Shown here piece after piece: positions 8,900 to 18,457 of a stretch of DNA of 64,000 nt. Each line of letters starts with the position of its first letter. Within the stretch, counting starts at the first letter, position 1. A program made the translations under genes and the position numbers. Source of the stretch: Scytonema sp035967975 (GTDB lineage: Bacteria > Cyanobacteriota > Cyanobacteriia > Cyanobacteriales > Nostocaceae); assembly GCA_035967975.1 (NCBI GenBank), contig JAWQFQ010000025.1:1-64000 (forward strand), written 5' to 3'. The notes under the pieces are model-generated. The model was not told the DNA's origin. It was given only the letters and a program-made list of their open reading frames with translations, and did not search any database.

Positions 8900-9973
8900 C
8901 TACAGAACCGAACCGACCTTTTTAAACGTCTCAATCATGTCATGTGCTGGAGTTTTTTGTTGCTGAAGAAGACTTTTAAGTGGTACTAATAACTGCACAT
9001 CTGGGTCATCTTTGAGCGCAGCTTCAGCGGCTTGTAAAGCTTGTGTAGCATGGGCAAAAATTTCTTCATTGTCAAATCCTTCCCGCGCTGAAAGTTGGTG
9101 CAATGCAGCATCGGGTACAGTTGCTCTACCCAGCAATGATTCGTCTAGAACAAGACCTTTCAGTAGGGCTAGTAAAGCAGCATAAAGAGAAAAATCATGA
9201 CAACTATCAAATGCTTTAAATTCAATACGACCTACTTCAGCGGGAATGCGAGCTTTTTTGGTTAATAATGGAACGCTCTTAATCAGTTGTTCTTCCTTTT
9301 CTACAAAGACGAGTGTTGCTGGTCTTTTTCCAGTTCTAATAAATGTTCTTACCGATAACCCATCCCATAGTTTTCCTTGATAAAAAGGAGAACTATAACT
9401 GAAAGGTATGATGTAGGGGCTGTAATAGGTCAGCTTTTTGCCAATATCGATAACACGTTCAACAGGTAAATCTGCAACAGAAATATTTAAATCCGGACCG
9501 TATGTCACCATATAAATGTTAACAGTTTGTTCTTCCGGATAAGCTTGTAGCAGTTTTCTTTCATAGTTATTTAATGGTGGTTCAGGTTTGTAATTAACCT
9601 GGAAAGGATTAAAAGTCACTGAAACTGGAGAGAAACCAAATTGTCCAGCCACTTCTTTTAGCAAGTGAAAACTTTCTTTCATCTCGGAAATAGTGCTTTG
9701 AATATCAGAATTTATAGTTGTTCTGATTTCAATACCTTTAGGAACACAGTCAATAACTTTTTCGGATTCATCAAATCGTTCAAATCCCTCAATGTACCAT
9801 CTTTTTTTTCTGATTCCAGCATCACCAATACATAATTGATTATAGTCATTGGGATATGTGGGTAATTTTTCAATAATTTGATTGAAGTCGGCGTATTTTG
9901 TACAGGTAAAATCGGCAAAGTTTCCTTCTTTATTAAGGAAAGCAACTTCATGCTCAATTCCAAAATAAAACAT
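8900..9973 (-). CDS. Glutamate-cysteine ligase-like (GCS2 superfamily) enzyme
   Basis: The 357-residue protein opens with FGIEHEVAFLNKEG, which resembles the metal and substrate-binding start of carboxylate-amine ligases of the GCS2 group. It also has a central VGRIEFKAFDS segment, where an R-x-E-F pattern is common in this superfamily. These enzymes join an amino acid carboxylate to an amine using ATP. The sequence differs from the usual cyanobacterial gshA, so it may make a different gamma-glutamyl product. The ATG at 9973 is the obvious start. It stands alone, flanked by repeats and a degenerate methyltransferase. Confidence 0.6.
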   Translation of the reverse strand: MFYFGIEHEVAFLNKEGNFADFTCTKYADFNQIIEKLPTYPNDYNQLCIGDAGIRKKRWYIEGFERFDESEKVIDCVPKGIEIRTTINSDIQSTISEMKESFHLLKEVAGQFGFSPVSVTFNPFQVNYKPEPPLNNYERKLLQAYPEEQTVNIYMVTYGPDLNISVADLPVERVIDIGKKLTYYSPYIIPFSYSSPFYQGKLWDGLSVRTFIRTGKRPATLVFVEKEEQLIKSVPLLTKKARIPAEVGRIEFKAFDSCHDFSLYAALLALLKGLVLDESLLGRATVPDAALHQLSAREGFDNEEIFAHATQALQAAEAALKDDPDVQLLVPLKSLLQQQKTPAHDMIETFKKVGSVL

Positions 9974-10128
9974 AAATACATTATTCCTTGAGTAATCTTA
10001 ATTAATTGTTGTCAAGCGAACCGAACTAATGCTAATCGATAAGCAATGCTACTCGGTTAATGACTCGGTTATCTATCTATTCGTCCCCTGACACCACTTC
10101 CTATTTGAGATAAATTTGCATTAGTAAA

Positions 10129-10281
10129 TCACTCGAAATCGTCATCAATCGCTGCGACTATCTCAGCCGATTTGGGGTCGTAGATAATCGGATCGGGTTG
10201 CTGTAGTTCCGTGGACCTTTCCAATAGAGTTATAAGCAAGGTTTCCTGTACAATACCCAGGTGAACTTTAGTTTTTGTCAT
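10129..10281 (-). pseudogene. Remnant of an O-methyltransferase N-terminus
   Basis: A 50-codon frame reads MTKTKVHLGIVQETLLITLL and continues with a QPDPIIYDPKSAEIV segment before a stop. This matches the N-terminus of cyanobacterial leucine-carboxyl-methyltransferase-type class I SAM methyltransferases as I know them; these are normally about 260-280 residues. The SAM-binding core is missing, so this is most likely a 3'-deleted gene relic. The rest of 9974-10496 shows only C-rich tandem repeats (about 10410-10442) just before the next gene. Confidence 0.6.
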
Positions 10282-10496
10282 TCGTGTCTCAAGGAGAAGA
10301 TACCTGGATTGAATGTTTTCTACTTAAAGTAGAATTATTTTCAATACTCTGTTCAGAATTTTACCGCAAGAGCAGCAGTAATGGGAAGTAGAGGTGCAGA
10401 GGGTATCCCCACACCCTACACCCAATATCCCATACCCCACTTTGCTTATCCTCCTCAGGTTAGGATGGACTCAGAAAGGCTTGGAGGCGTGAGTTT

Positions 10497-11183
10497 ATGA
10501 CAAATGCTGTAAAATCTCCCTATACCAGCGAACAAATTGCTGCTTGGCTTAGAGGACTGCTAACTCTTGCTTGGGCTGATGGTGATTTTGATGCTCAGGA
10601 ACAGAAATTAATTGCTGCTATCACCGAGCAAGAACTTGCTCCAGGAATCAGTATTGAATCTCTCAATCCCATAGAACCGGAAGAATTATCCCTAGTGTTG
10701 GGGAAAGGTACACCAGCTGCAGAGAACTTCTTACGCACAGCGGTCATGGTCGCGATCGCAGACGGTACCTATTCTTCTAGCGAAGATTACCTGCTGCACC
10801 AGTTTTGTAAAACTCTAGAACAACCAGAGGAATTATTAGAAGCTCTGCGCCAGACGCTAGAACACAAAGAGGAGGTGAGTGGAGCTAGTTCAACTTCCTC
10901 ACAATTGGTACCAACAAAGCGTCAAGTTGATGCTCTTCATCCTTTACGAGATTGGCTCGATCAGCTGGATATTCAAGATCCGAGAGTTGCTCGTTTTTTA
11001 TGTAAAATGATACCATCACAGTGCCCCTTCGAGCGTGATGTGACTCTATTTGGACGCAAGATTGTTCATATTCCACCGTTGTGTAAACTTAACCCACTCT
11101 ACGAACAACTTGTCGGCTTGCGTTTCCGCGCCCTGTCCTACCTTGCGGATGAGTGCGGTGAAGATGTTTCACCTTATATTTAG
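10497..11183 (+). CDS. TerB-like plus Mo-dependent nitrogenase C-terminal domain protein
   Basis: The 228-residue protein has two parts. Residues about 10-120 form a helical TerB-like domain with acidic loops (WADGDFDAQEQ and IADGTYSSSED). Residues about 146-228 match the cyanobacterial Mo-nitro_C domain (HPLRDWLDQLDI, IPSQCPFERD, HIPPLCKLNPLYEQL, FRALSYLADEC). The second domain is named for an association with nitrogenase but has no known reaction. A GGAGG sequence precedes the ATG. It may belong to a nitrogen-fixation or metal-homeostasis response; this is inference. Confidence 0.75.
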   Translation: MTNAVKSPYTSEQIAAWLRGLLTLAWADGDFDAQEQKLIAAITEQELAPGISIESLNPIEPEELSLVLGKGTPAAENFLRTAVMVAIADGTYSSSEDYLLHQFCKTLEQPEELLEALRQTLEHKEEVSGASSTSSQLVPTKRQVDALHPLRDWLDQLDIQDPRVARFLCKMIPSQCPFERDVTLFGRKIVHIPPLCKLNPLYEQLVGLRFRALSYLADECGEDVSPYI

Positions 11184-11273
11184 TTAGGGTTAGTAGTTAG
11201 TAGTTAGTGGTTAGTAGAACAATCAACAACTAACAACTAACAACTAACAACTAACAACTAGCAACTGACTCAT
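11184..11273. repeat. Short tandem repeats of TTAGTAG / AACAACT type
   Basis: The 90-bp gap upstream of obgE is made of TTAGTAGT units followed by six or so AACAACTA units. The two halves are approximate inverse complements and could fold as one long hairpin in the obgE leader. It is STRR-like. Confidence 0.8.
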
Positions 11274-11274
11274 C

Positions 11275-12303
11275 ATGCAATTCATTGATCAAGTAGAAAT
11301 TCAAGTTGAAGCGGGTAAGGGAGGCGATGGGATTGTAGCTTTCCGACGGGAAAAGTATGTACCTGCTGGTGGTCCCTCTGGTGGTAATGGGGGAAAAGGA
11401 GGTTCGGTCATCTTACGCACACAAGAAAATTTGCAAACTTTGCTTGACTTTAAATACCAGCATCGTTTTCGAGCAGACAACGGTGGGCGCGGTGGACCGA
11501 ATAACTGTACAGGGGCAAATGGAAAAGATTTAATTATTAATGTTCCCTGCGGTACTGTTGTCTATGATGCAGAAACTGAGGAAATCCTTGGGGATTTGGT
11601 CGAACCAGAGCAAACTTTTCTGGTTGCTCAAGGCGGTAAAGGTGGTTTGGGGAATCAACATTTTTTGAGTAATCGCAATCGCGCACCAGAATACGCCCTT
11701 CCAGGACTACCAGGGGAAATTAAGTTATTGCGTTTGGAGTTGAAACTTTTGGCAGAGGTGGGTATAATCGGGCTACCAAATGCTGGAAAATCCACATTGA
11801 TTTCAGCTTTATGCGCTGCACGTCCCAAAATTGCTGATTATCCCTTTACCACACTGATACCGAATTTGGGTGTAGTACGGAAACCAAGCGGTGATGGAAC
11901 AGTTTTTGCCGATATTCCTGGATTGATTGAAGGTGCTTCCCAAGGGGCGGGTTTGGGACATGATTTCTTACGTCATATTGAACGTACTCGCGTATTGCTG
12001 CACCTGATTGATGCGACTAGTGAAGATGCGATCGCTGACTACAAAACCATTCAACAAGAGTTACAAGCTTATGGACGAGGACTACCCGAGCGTTTACAAG
12101 TGTTAGCACTCAATAAAATTGATGCTGTTGATACTGATTCAACAGATTTAGAGGAGTTAGCTACACAACTCAATCACCTCTGTCACTCTCCTGTTTTCCT
12201 CATATCCGCTGTGACTGGCGCTGGCTTACAGCCTTTGTTGCAGCAAATTTGGTCACTTTTAGACCAACTCAATACCGAAGTTCAAAGCAGTTTACCTGTA
12301 TAG
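11275..12303 (+). CDS. obgE: GTPase ObgE/CgtA
   Basis: The 342-residue GTPase acts in ribosome assembly and stress signalling. The N-terminal Obg domain (1-158) is glycine-rich (GKGGDG, GGPSGGNGGKGG). The G domain follows, with GLPNAGKS (166-173), DIPG (213-216) and NKID (280-283), plus a SAVTG G5-like motif near 311-315. There is no Obg C-terminal extension, as is common in cyanobacteria. The first ATG lies just after the tandem repeat. A strong palindromic hairpin follows the stop. Confidence 0.95.
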   Translation: MQFIDQVEIQVEAGKGGDGIVAFRREKYVPAGGPSGGNGGKGGSVILRTQENLQTLLDFKYQHRFRADNGGRGGPNNCTGANGKDLIINVPCGTVVYDAETEEILGDLVEPEQTFLVAQGGKGGLGNQHFLSNRNRAPEYALPGLPGEIKLLRLELKLLAEVGIIGLPNAGKSTLISALCAARPKIADYPFTTLIPNLGVVRKPSGDGTVFADIPGLIEGASQGAGLGHDFLRHIERTRVLLHLIDATSEDAIADYKTIQQELQAYGRGLPERLQVLALNKIDAVDTDSTDLEELATQLNHLCHSPVFLISAVTGAGLQPLLQQIWSLLDQLNTEVQSSLPV

Positions 12304-12322
12304 ACATCCCCCGTCTCCCGTT

Positions 12323-12398
12323 CAATACTTGTCGGTTAAACGAGAATTAGAAACCCGGTAACTCATGCGAAACCGGGTTTCTAGGACTTCGACTATTG
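12323..12398. repeat. AGAAACCCGG palindromic element downstream of obgE
   Basis: An 11-bp inverted repeat (12349-12359 with 12372-12382) lies inside a longer unit that begins CAATACTTGTCGGTTAA and ends CTATTG. It is one of about ten related hairpins in the window. It probably also acts as the obgE terminator, although no T tract follows. Confidence 0.75.
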
Positions 12399-12472
12399 TA
12401 TCCCTCACACCCTTGCACCCTTTCCCTTACAATTAGGATTACTTATCTTTAACTTAAACAGGAGTGCCAATC

Positions 12473-12784
12473 ATGCCAATGGCAGTTGGGGCGATTGAAA
12501 CCCAGGGGTTTCCTGCTGTGCTTGCAGCAGCAGATGCAATGGTAAAAGCAGCAGCAGTAACCATTGTTTATCAAGGTCTAGCAGAAAGTGCTCGCCAGAT
12601 AGTTGTTGTTCGGGGAGATGTTGCTGAGGTTCAAAGAGCAGTTGCAGCAGGTATTGAAGCAGGAAATCAATCTAACGGTGGCAAAGTGATTACCCACTAT
12701 ATTGTTCCCAATCCCCCAGAAAATGTGGAAAGCGTTTTGCCTATCCATTTTACTAGAAAATCGGAACCATTCCGTGTATTTTGA
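12473..12784 (+). CDS. ccmK3: Carboxysome shell protein CcmK3
   Basis: The 103-residue single-BMC-domain protein has the diagnostic GAIETQGFPAVLAAADAMVKA start. The pore loop reads LAES rather than the small glycine-serine loop of major shell proteins, as in CcmK3, which occludes the pore and works only in mixed hexamers with CcmK4. I choose the ATG at 12473, with GGAG 8 bp upstream, over a GTG at 12464. It lies 117 bp before ccmK4 and away from the main ccm operon, which is the usual arrangement for this pair. Confidence 0.88.
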   Translation: MPMAVGAIETQGFPAVLAAADAMVKAAAVTIVYQGLAESARQIVVVRGDVAEVQRAVAAGIEAGNQSNGGKVITHYIVPNPPENVESVLPIHFTRKSEPFRVF

Positions 12785-12901
12785 GAATCTTACAGGCATC
12801 AAACGTATAAAGATAAAGGTCTACTCTATCAAAATCGGTAGAAAGACTCGTACAATTATTCTGTAGCGCCACAATAAGTTTAGTAGTACAGGAGATAACC
12901 A

Positions 12902-13240
12902 ATGCCACTACAGGCAGTTGGATCTATTGAAACAAAGGGCTTTCCAGCAGTATTAGCTGCGGCAGATGCGATGGTGAAAGCAGGTCGAGTCACTCTTGTT
13001 GGATATATAAGAGTAGGTAGTGCTCGTTTTACAGTGAATATCCGGGGGGATGTTCAAGAGGTAAAAACTGCAATGTCGGCTGGTATTGAAGCCGTCGAAA
13101 AAGTTCATGGCGGTGCTTTGGAATCTTGGGTGATTATTCCTCGTCCCCATGAAAACGTCGAAGCTGTTCTACCTATCGGTTACACTGAGCAAGTCGAACA
13201 GTACCGACAAGCAGTGGAAAATCCAATAGTAAGAAGGTAA
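12902..13240 (+). CDS. ccmK4: Carboxysome shell protein CcmK4
   Basis: The 112-residue BMC-domain protein has the same opening helix as its neighbour. Its pore loop reads RVGS, and PRPHENVEAVLPI near the C-terminus is typical of CcmK4. It forms hexamers that tile carboxysome facets and, with CcmK3, tunes shell permeability. GGAG precedes the ATG. A short C-terminal extension (VENPIVRR) goes beyond the BMC fold, as in other CcmK4 proteins. It is likely cotranscribed with ccmK3. Confidence 0.9.
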   Translation: MPLQAVGSIETKGFPAVLAAADAMVKAGRVTLVGYIRVGSARFTVNIRGDVQEVKTAMSAGIEAVEKVHGGALESWVIIPRPHENVEAVLPIGYTEQVEQYRQAVENPIVRR

Positions 13241-13437
13241 TTCGTAACTCGTAATTGAAATAATTCGTAATAGCTTTTCGATAATTACTTACGAATTGGC
13301 GCACTTGCGGTGTGACCTGAAGACCGCAGTGGCTCACTACCAACGCTTTCTGTGGGCATATTGACCTCTCCCCATGCATAAAGGCAAGGGGAGGGGATTC
13401 ACTAAATTTACTTGAGACTCATCATCGAGCAACCCTG

Positions 13438-14019
13438 ATGGTACAAATTAAACATAGATTTCAAAGCTTTGAAGAATACCTATCTTATGATGATGGCTCA
13501 GATAAACTCTATGAGTTGTTTAATGGAGAGTTAATCGAGATCGCGACAGAATCAGGAACTAATGTTCAGATTGCAAATCGTCTTTTCCTGATTTTTGCGA
13601 TGATTGTAGGGGTCGATCGCGTTCGAGGACATGGTTTAGAACTGGAAGTCAGAGGAGAACCTAGGAACCGTTATCCTGACTTAACAATTATTCGCCAAGA
13701 GCATATTCAGCAGTTAGCAAAACGTAATACTATTCGCTTATCAATGCTACCTCCTCTACTGGTGATTGAAGTGGTTAGTCCAGGAGAATTGCAACGAGAT
13801 AGAGATTTCATTGCCAAGCGATCGCAGTATCAAGATTGTGGTATTCCTGAATATTGGATTATCGACCCCGAAACTAAAAGTATATTAATCTTAGAACTGA
13901 CTGACAAAACTTACACTGAGATAGGTAACTTTGCTGGTAGTCATTTAGTTGTATCTCCACAATTCAATCAACTAAATTTCAAAGTATCACAAATATTTGA
14001 TACAGAAAATCAAGCTTAA
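13438..14019 (+). CDS. Uma2 family (DUF820) putative restriction-fold endonuclease
   Basis: The 193-residue protein follows the PD-(D/E)xK pattern of the Uma2 family. It has YELFNGELIEI near the N-terminus, then RYPDLTII (catalytic Asp), VIEVVSPG (Glu) and an AKRSQYQDCGIPEYWIIDPE segment with the conserved lysine and tyrosine. Cyanobacteria carry dozens of these genes, usually solitary and of unknown role. The next gene begins only 20 bp after its stop codon if the ATG at 14039 is used, so the two may be cotranscribed by chance of packing. Confidence 0.85.
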   Translation: MVQIKHRFQSFEEYLSYDDGSDKLYELFNGELIEIATESGTNVQIANRLFLIFAMIVGVDRVRGHGLELEVRGEPRNRYPDLTIIRQEHIQQLAKRNTIRLSMLPPLLVIEVVSPGELQRDRDFIAKRSQYQDCGIPEYWIIDPETKSILILELTDKTYTEIGNFAGSHLVVSPQFNQLNFKVSQIFDTENQA

Positions 14020-14038
14020 AGATAATCAGTCTGAATTT

Positions 14039-14770
14039 ATGTCTAGTGTCTCCATCATTATTCCCACGTTGAATGAGGCAAATTATTTAGGGCGGACTCT
14101 GCGCTGTCTGAGTCTGCTAGAACCTCAATCTCAGGAGGTGATTGTTGTTGATGGTGGAAGTTGTGACGAAACTGTTGCTATAGCCCAAAAAGCTGGGGTA
14201 AACACTCTTGCAGCAAAAGAACGTGGACGTGCTGCACAAATGAATCAAGGTGCAGAAGTAGCGACTGGAGAATATCTGTGCTTTTTACATGCGGATACTT
14301 TGGTTCCTGATGATTTAGTTACCCTTATTCAGCAGACTCTTGCAGAGAAAACTGTTGCGGCTGGTGGTTTTATTTCTCTGATGTCGGGAGAGAAAACGAC
14401 TCGTTGGGGAGTTTCACTGCATAACGTTTTGAAAACTTACTATGCGCCCTTGCTTTTCCGCCCACACTTGTTTGTTAAAGGACTGCGTTTGTTGTTTGGG
14501 GATCAAGTTATATTCGCACGTCGCGCTGATTTTTGGGAGTGTGGGGGCTTTGACAGCAGTCTTGTTATTATGGAAGAAGCTGATTTATGCTTGAAGCTAT
14601 CGCGGCGCGGGAGAATCCGCTTGGTCAACCGCATTGTTCAAAGTAGCGATCGCCGTGTAGCACACTGGGGTTTTTTCAAAGCAACGGCAATATATCTTTA
14701 TATTGGCTTACTGTGGGGGTTTGGTGTCTCGCCACAATACCTTAAAAAATTCTATGATGATATTCGTTGA
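14039..14770 (+). CDS. Family 2 glycosyltransferase, TIGR04283-like
   Basis: The 243-residue GT-A glycosyltransferase has VSIIIPTLNEA at the start, IVVDGGSCDET, a DxD-like HADT, and FGDQVIFARR with GGFDSSLVIMEEADLCLKLSRRG. This layout matches the TIGR04283 group, found next to arsenosugar or radical-SAM selenodomain genes in other genomes; no such partner is here. An in-frame TTG at 13997 would overlap the Uma2 gene, so the ATG at 14039 is preferred. Confidence 0.82.
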   Translation: MSSVSIIIPTLNEANYLGRTLRCLSLLEPQSQEVIVVDGGSCDETVAIAQKAGVNTLAAKERGRAAQMNQGAEVATGEYLCFLHADTLVPDDLVTLIQQTLAEKTVAAGGFISLMSGEKTTRWGVSLHNVLKTYYAPLLFRPHLFVKGLRLLFGDQVIFARRADFWECGGFDSSLVIMEEADLCLKLSRRGRIRLVNRIVQSSDRRVAHWGFFKATAIYLYIGLLWGFGVSPQYLKKFYDDIR

Positions 14771-15750
14771 AAAGTACCCAAAAGGGTACTTCTAAAATCT
14801 TTGTTGATTTTTAAGAATAATCTTATATACTAGAATCTATTTTTAGATAAGGGTGGTGATGGATTTTTACACAGTCATCGGTTATTAATTTGAGCGAGCA
14901 GGTAACCGTTCCTCTACCAATAGAACTTGGACACATTGGTGGCGGGATGCTTATCTGTATCCAAACAACTGTTAATAATTATGTACTGTTCAATAATTTA
15001 TAATCAGGTGGTTTCTCCGAAGAAATTATAAATTCTATTGCTTTTTTTCATAATTCACCAATACGATCTTTTAGTGTAGTCGCTTGTAAAATTTTAAAAC
15101 TCCCTACGGTTTGCCAATACTGTGTTCTGTTGGAATTGTAACTAAAAAGACACATAATCAGTATTCAGCACTCATAACAAAACAGGGTTTTAGAAAACCA
15201 AGCCCTACAAATGCGGTTACTAACCAATTCAGGTTTGCAGAGCAGATAATTGTCAGCTTCTGTGAACTTCTAACGAACCCCTAAGTAATCCAGACTACAC
15301 TGGTAAATGAAGAAACAGGTATAAAAAGTGGCAATGTATTAGACTTAAAAATGAGGACACTGAGAAGGAGAAACATATATTGGCTAAACTGCGTCAGGTC
15401 ATGTGTGAATGATATCACTAGCTAAATCGGGTGCAAGATGTCAGTTTTTCCAAAACCCTCATTAGCAAATGTGTATCCCCTCATACTCTGGGTAAAGAAC
15501 TTTTCTGAGTTAGAACAATACACAATCTACCAAAATATAAATTTTCGTAAAGCAGCGAAAATGCTCAGAAACAGTTATAGCCCGCACTTCGAGCTCAATG
15601 AGGGTGCATAAGTACGTAAAACTTTCTGCATAAACCTAGTAGAACGGAACGTAATAAAAGTGTAGAGATGCTCGATGTCATGATGGACATCATTTTATTA
15701 TCAGGGGCAACTGCCAGTGAAAAAGTTATGTGGGACAAAAGGGGGTTGTG
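14771..15750. promoter_or_regulatory. Long non-coding leader and promoter region of hetZ
   Basis: About 960 bp without a convincing gene precede hetZ, in line with the long regulated upstream regions of heterocyst genes. Two motifs that resemble one arm of the HetR target occur at 15454-15464 (AACCCTCATTA) and 15475-15484 (ATCCCCTCAT), and an inverse AATGAGGGT lies at 15597-15605. No T-rich terminator or small peptide of the PatS type (RGSGR) was found. Confidence 0.4.
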
Positions 15751-16926
15751 ATGCAAACTTTAAAACAGGGTTTCGAGGAGCGCAATCTCACTATGGCTTC
15801 GGAGGCGGAAAAACTGGCGCAGTATTGGCAAAAGCGACTTGCTAATGAATGCCCAGAACAAAGTGATGCAAATAGGAAAAGTATAGTTAATTGGCTGATG
15901 GGAAGTGAGTTGCAACGCTATGAAGTCCTCTCTCCAAAGGAGTTGGACATCGCTAAGCAAGCAATGGAATACCGCTATCGGATTCTATGTCAGCGCTATT
16001 TGGGGATTGCAAGAGAACGCGCCTATCGCAATCTCATCACTCGATTGGGAAGCTTGGTGACATTACGCAATAAAATTCAAACATGGGTAGCCCTGAGTCG
16101 GGATAGACAGCGAAATGTACTAGATGTTTTGCAAGAAGTGATTCAAGAGTTGCTGCAAAGCGATAACTATATGCAGCAGCAGATGGCTAGTATATCGGAA
16201 TTAGCAACAGATGAGCGGTTGAAAAACGCCCTCCTATTTGCGAGTGTAGAAGAGTATTGTTTGCGACCAGTACGCAATCAACCTCTGCTGGTTTACCGTT
16301 TCGTGAATTACCTAAGACGGACTCAACGAGGCGGGTTGACTCAAGTACCAGGTGGCGACCTCGTGAGATTGGTGTCCGAGGAGATTCTCTCTGATGACAG
16401 TGATAATCGAGTCAACCTGGTGGATACTCAAGCGATCGCAGAATATATTGAAGCACAAGCACAAGAAGAACAGCTTGCAATGCGTCATGCAGTTAAGCAA
16501 GAGTTTGAACACTATTTGAAAGAAAACCTGGGTCAGGAAGCTGTGGACTGGCTGCGGCTCTACCTGCAAGGGAAGCCTCAAGATGCGATCGCCAAAACAC
16601 TCAATAAACCGATAAAAGAAGTGTACCGACTGCGAGAAAAAATTAGCTACCATGCAGTGCGAGTGTTTGCGATGAAAAACAAACCGGAACTGGTAGATAG
16701 CTGGTTATCAACTTCTTTAGTTGAGCACAATTTGGGACTGACGCAAAAACAGTGGCAAAATTTGTACGAGAAATTGACCGCCAAACAGCGGGAAATCCTG
16801 AATTTGCGGAAATCGGGTCATGCGATTGATGCGATCGCCCAACAGCTAAAACTCAAAAATCACCAAGTCATGGGCGAATGGACCAAAGTCTATTTGACAG
16901 CGCAGGCTTTAAGAGGTCAAGACTGA
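15751..16926 (+). CDS. hetZ: Heterocyst differentiation regulator HetZ
   Basis: The protein (391 residues from ATG 15751, 398 from GTG 15730) matches HetZ. HetZ is an early transcription factor that acts with HetR and is needed for heterocyst commitment. The C-terminal part has two helix-turn-helix-like stretches: YLQGKPQDAIAKTLNKPIKE and the LTAKQREILNLRKSGHAIDAIAQQLKLK segment. The second resembles sigma-region-4/LuxR HTHs. The G-rich AAAGGGGGT upstream suits the ATG. The downstream patU-like gene repeats the hetZ-patU order known from Anabaena and Nostoc. Confidence 0.93.
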   Translation: MQTLKQGFEERNLTMASEAEKLAQYWQKRLANECPEQSDANRKSIVNWLMGSELQRYEVLSPKELDIAKQAMEYRYRILCQRYLGIARERAYRNLITRLGSLVTLRNKIQTWVALSRDRQRNVLDVLQEVIQELLQSDNYMQQQMASISELATDERLKNALLFASVEEYCLRPVRNQPLLVYRFVNYLRRTQRGGLTQVPGGDLVRLVSEEILSDDSDNRVNLVDTQAIAEYIEAQAQEEQLAMRHAVKQEFEHYLKENLGQEAVDWLRLYLQGKPQDAIAKTLNKPIKEVYRLREKISYHAVRVFAMKNKPELVDSWLSTSLVEHNLGLTQKQWQNLYEKLTAKQREILNLRKSGHAIDAIAQQLKLKNHQVMGEWTKVYLTAQALRGQD

Positions 16927-17175
16927 GCAGGTTCAAAGGAAGGTAATTGGTAATTGGTAATTGCTACTGGTTGACGATCGACCGTTAACAGGATATGGTT
17001 AACAGTCAATGGTCAGCAGTAGGCTATTAACCATTACCCATCACCAAGTCCTTACAAATCTCCGAGTTCTTTGTAGTTTATTGAACTTTTATTTCTTTAA
17101 TGATAAGAGTTAGTGTATTACTAACAAACTTGTGGGCAGTATAGGATATAAGGAAACATTTATCAGTTAAATCGT

Positions 17176-18438
17176 ATGTTGTCTTCAGAGGGCAAACCAA
17201 CTGATAGTTCAGTAAATGGTAAACCAATGATACTCGGTACAAACACACAGTCAGACCAGATGTTAGATCGCGAACAAGTATTTCGGCTGATTGAGACTAC
17301 CTTATCCTTTGAGGCTTGCCTGTATCATCAGATATTACCTTTTAAAATAGAAGACAACAATTTGTTACTGGGGATGGTAAACCCTCAAGATAATGTAGCG
17401 CTTGACTACGTTAACCGTCTATTGCCATATCTCAAGTGCAAAATGGAGACTCAGGCTATAACGGGCGATATCCACCGTACGATTTTGTCAGCATACCTGA
17501 ACTACAAAAACAACTCGGCTTTAGGCGCTACAACTGTGCAGAAGTCTTGGGAAGAGATTGCTCCAGAAAAAGACCCTGTAACTTTTGCCAATCAAGCAAC
17601 TAGCAGTATAGATAGCCAGACTGAACCAGCAAATCAAACAACGATTCATACAAACAATTCAAACGATACAACTACCTTGCAGTTTGGTTATCAACCTTCA
17701 AGTGCTTCAGACAGATTAACAGAATTAATCAATCGTAGAAATCACAATAACCTTTTTGCAGAAGAACAACAGCCTCATACTCACGAAACAGCAAACCCTG
17801 ATGCTTTACATATCTTACAATTATCTACGCCAAAGTTAATGAGTCCCCTAGAGGACTTGGCAACATTACCACCCAAAAAATTACTAGAACAATTACTAGG
17901 GCGGGTGCTAGCAGATGGAATTGGTCGCCTGTATTTAGAGAGAAGACCCTATCACGGCAGAATTCTTTGGAGCGAAAATGGAGTTTTGCAATCTGTTTTA
18001 GAAAAAGTACCTCTCTCGGTTTTCCAAGGCGTACTTAATGAATTGAAGCGATTTGCTTCCCTACCCATAACTACAGTAGTAGAACCAAAACAAGTAGAGA
18101 GAGAATGTCTCTATCAACAAAACCGTTTGTTATTGCGTTTGCGAGTTATGCCGGGAATGTATGGTGAAGAGGCGACACTACAAGTTCTCCGAGGAGCAGC
18201 TTTAAAGTTTTATCAACAGCAACAAGTGACCCGTCTCAGTCATGATGCTATGGGAATTTCCCAGCAACTGATTTACAAGTTACGTGAACTTAAAGAGCGT
18301 CTTGCATTAAATTACAAACTTAACTCCGGACAAGCACAAGCTTTTGAAACTTTAAATCAACTACTGGATAATTTAGACCAACAGATGAAAATCATCACTG
18401 ATATTCAAGAAGGACCACCACAAAGAAATAAACCATAA
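17176..18438 (+). CDS. patU: PatU-like heterocyst patterning protein
   Basis: The 420-residue protein has an N-terminal domain (about 30-115) resembling the MshEN/GspE N-terminal fold (FEACLYHQILPF, LLLGMVNPQDNVALDYVNRL), a long disordered Asn/Thr/Gln-rich linker (about 118-215) and a conserved C-terminal domain (about 225-420) ending in helices. It directly follows hetZ, where patU lies in Nostoc; in Anabaena PCC 7120 that gene is split into patU5 and patU3. Here it is one uninterrupted frame. The identification leans on position, so it is less certain than hetZ. Confidence 0.65.
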   Translation: MLSSEGKPTDSSVNGKPMILGTNTQSDQMLDREQVFRLIETTLSFEACLYHQILPFKIEDNNLLLGMVNPQDNVALDYVNRLLPYLKCKMETQAITGDIHRTILSAYLNYKNNSALGATTVQKSWEEIAPEKDPVTFANQATSSIDSQTEPANQTTIHTNNSNDTTTLQFGYQPSSASDRLTELINRRNHNNLFAEEQQPHTHETANPDALHILQLSTPKLMSPLEDLATLPPKKLLEQLLGRVLADGIGRLYLERRPYHGRILWSENGVLQSVLEKVPLSVFQGVLNELKRFASLPITTVVEPKQVERECLYQQNRLLLRLRVMPGMYGEEATLQVLRGAALKFYQQQQVTRLSHDAMGISQQLIYKLRELKERLALNYKLNSGQAQAFETLNQLLDNLDQQMKIITDIQEGPPQRNKP

Positions 18439-18457
18439 AGATAAAGAAGAAGGCAAC

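Noticed and set aside
8535..8925. Short ORFs on both strands after the IS605 element
   Set aside because: Low-complexity or repeat-derived translations, no ribosome sites, and they overlap the repeat at 8811.
428..14903. Shared 15-mer TTTGAGCGAGCAGGT at 428-442 and 14889-14903
   Set aside because: A pair of identical 15-mers is expected by chance in a window this long, and the flanks do not match.
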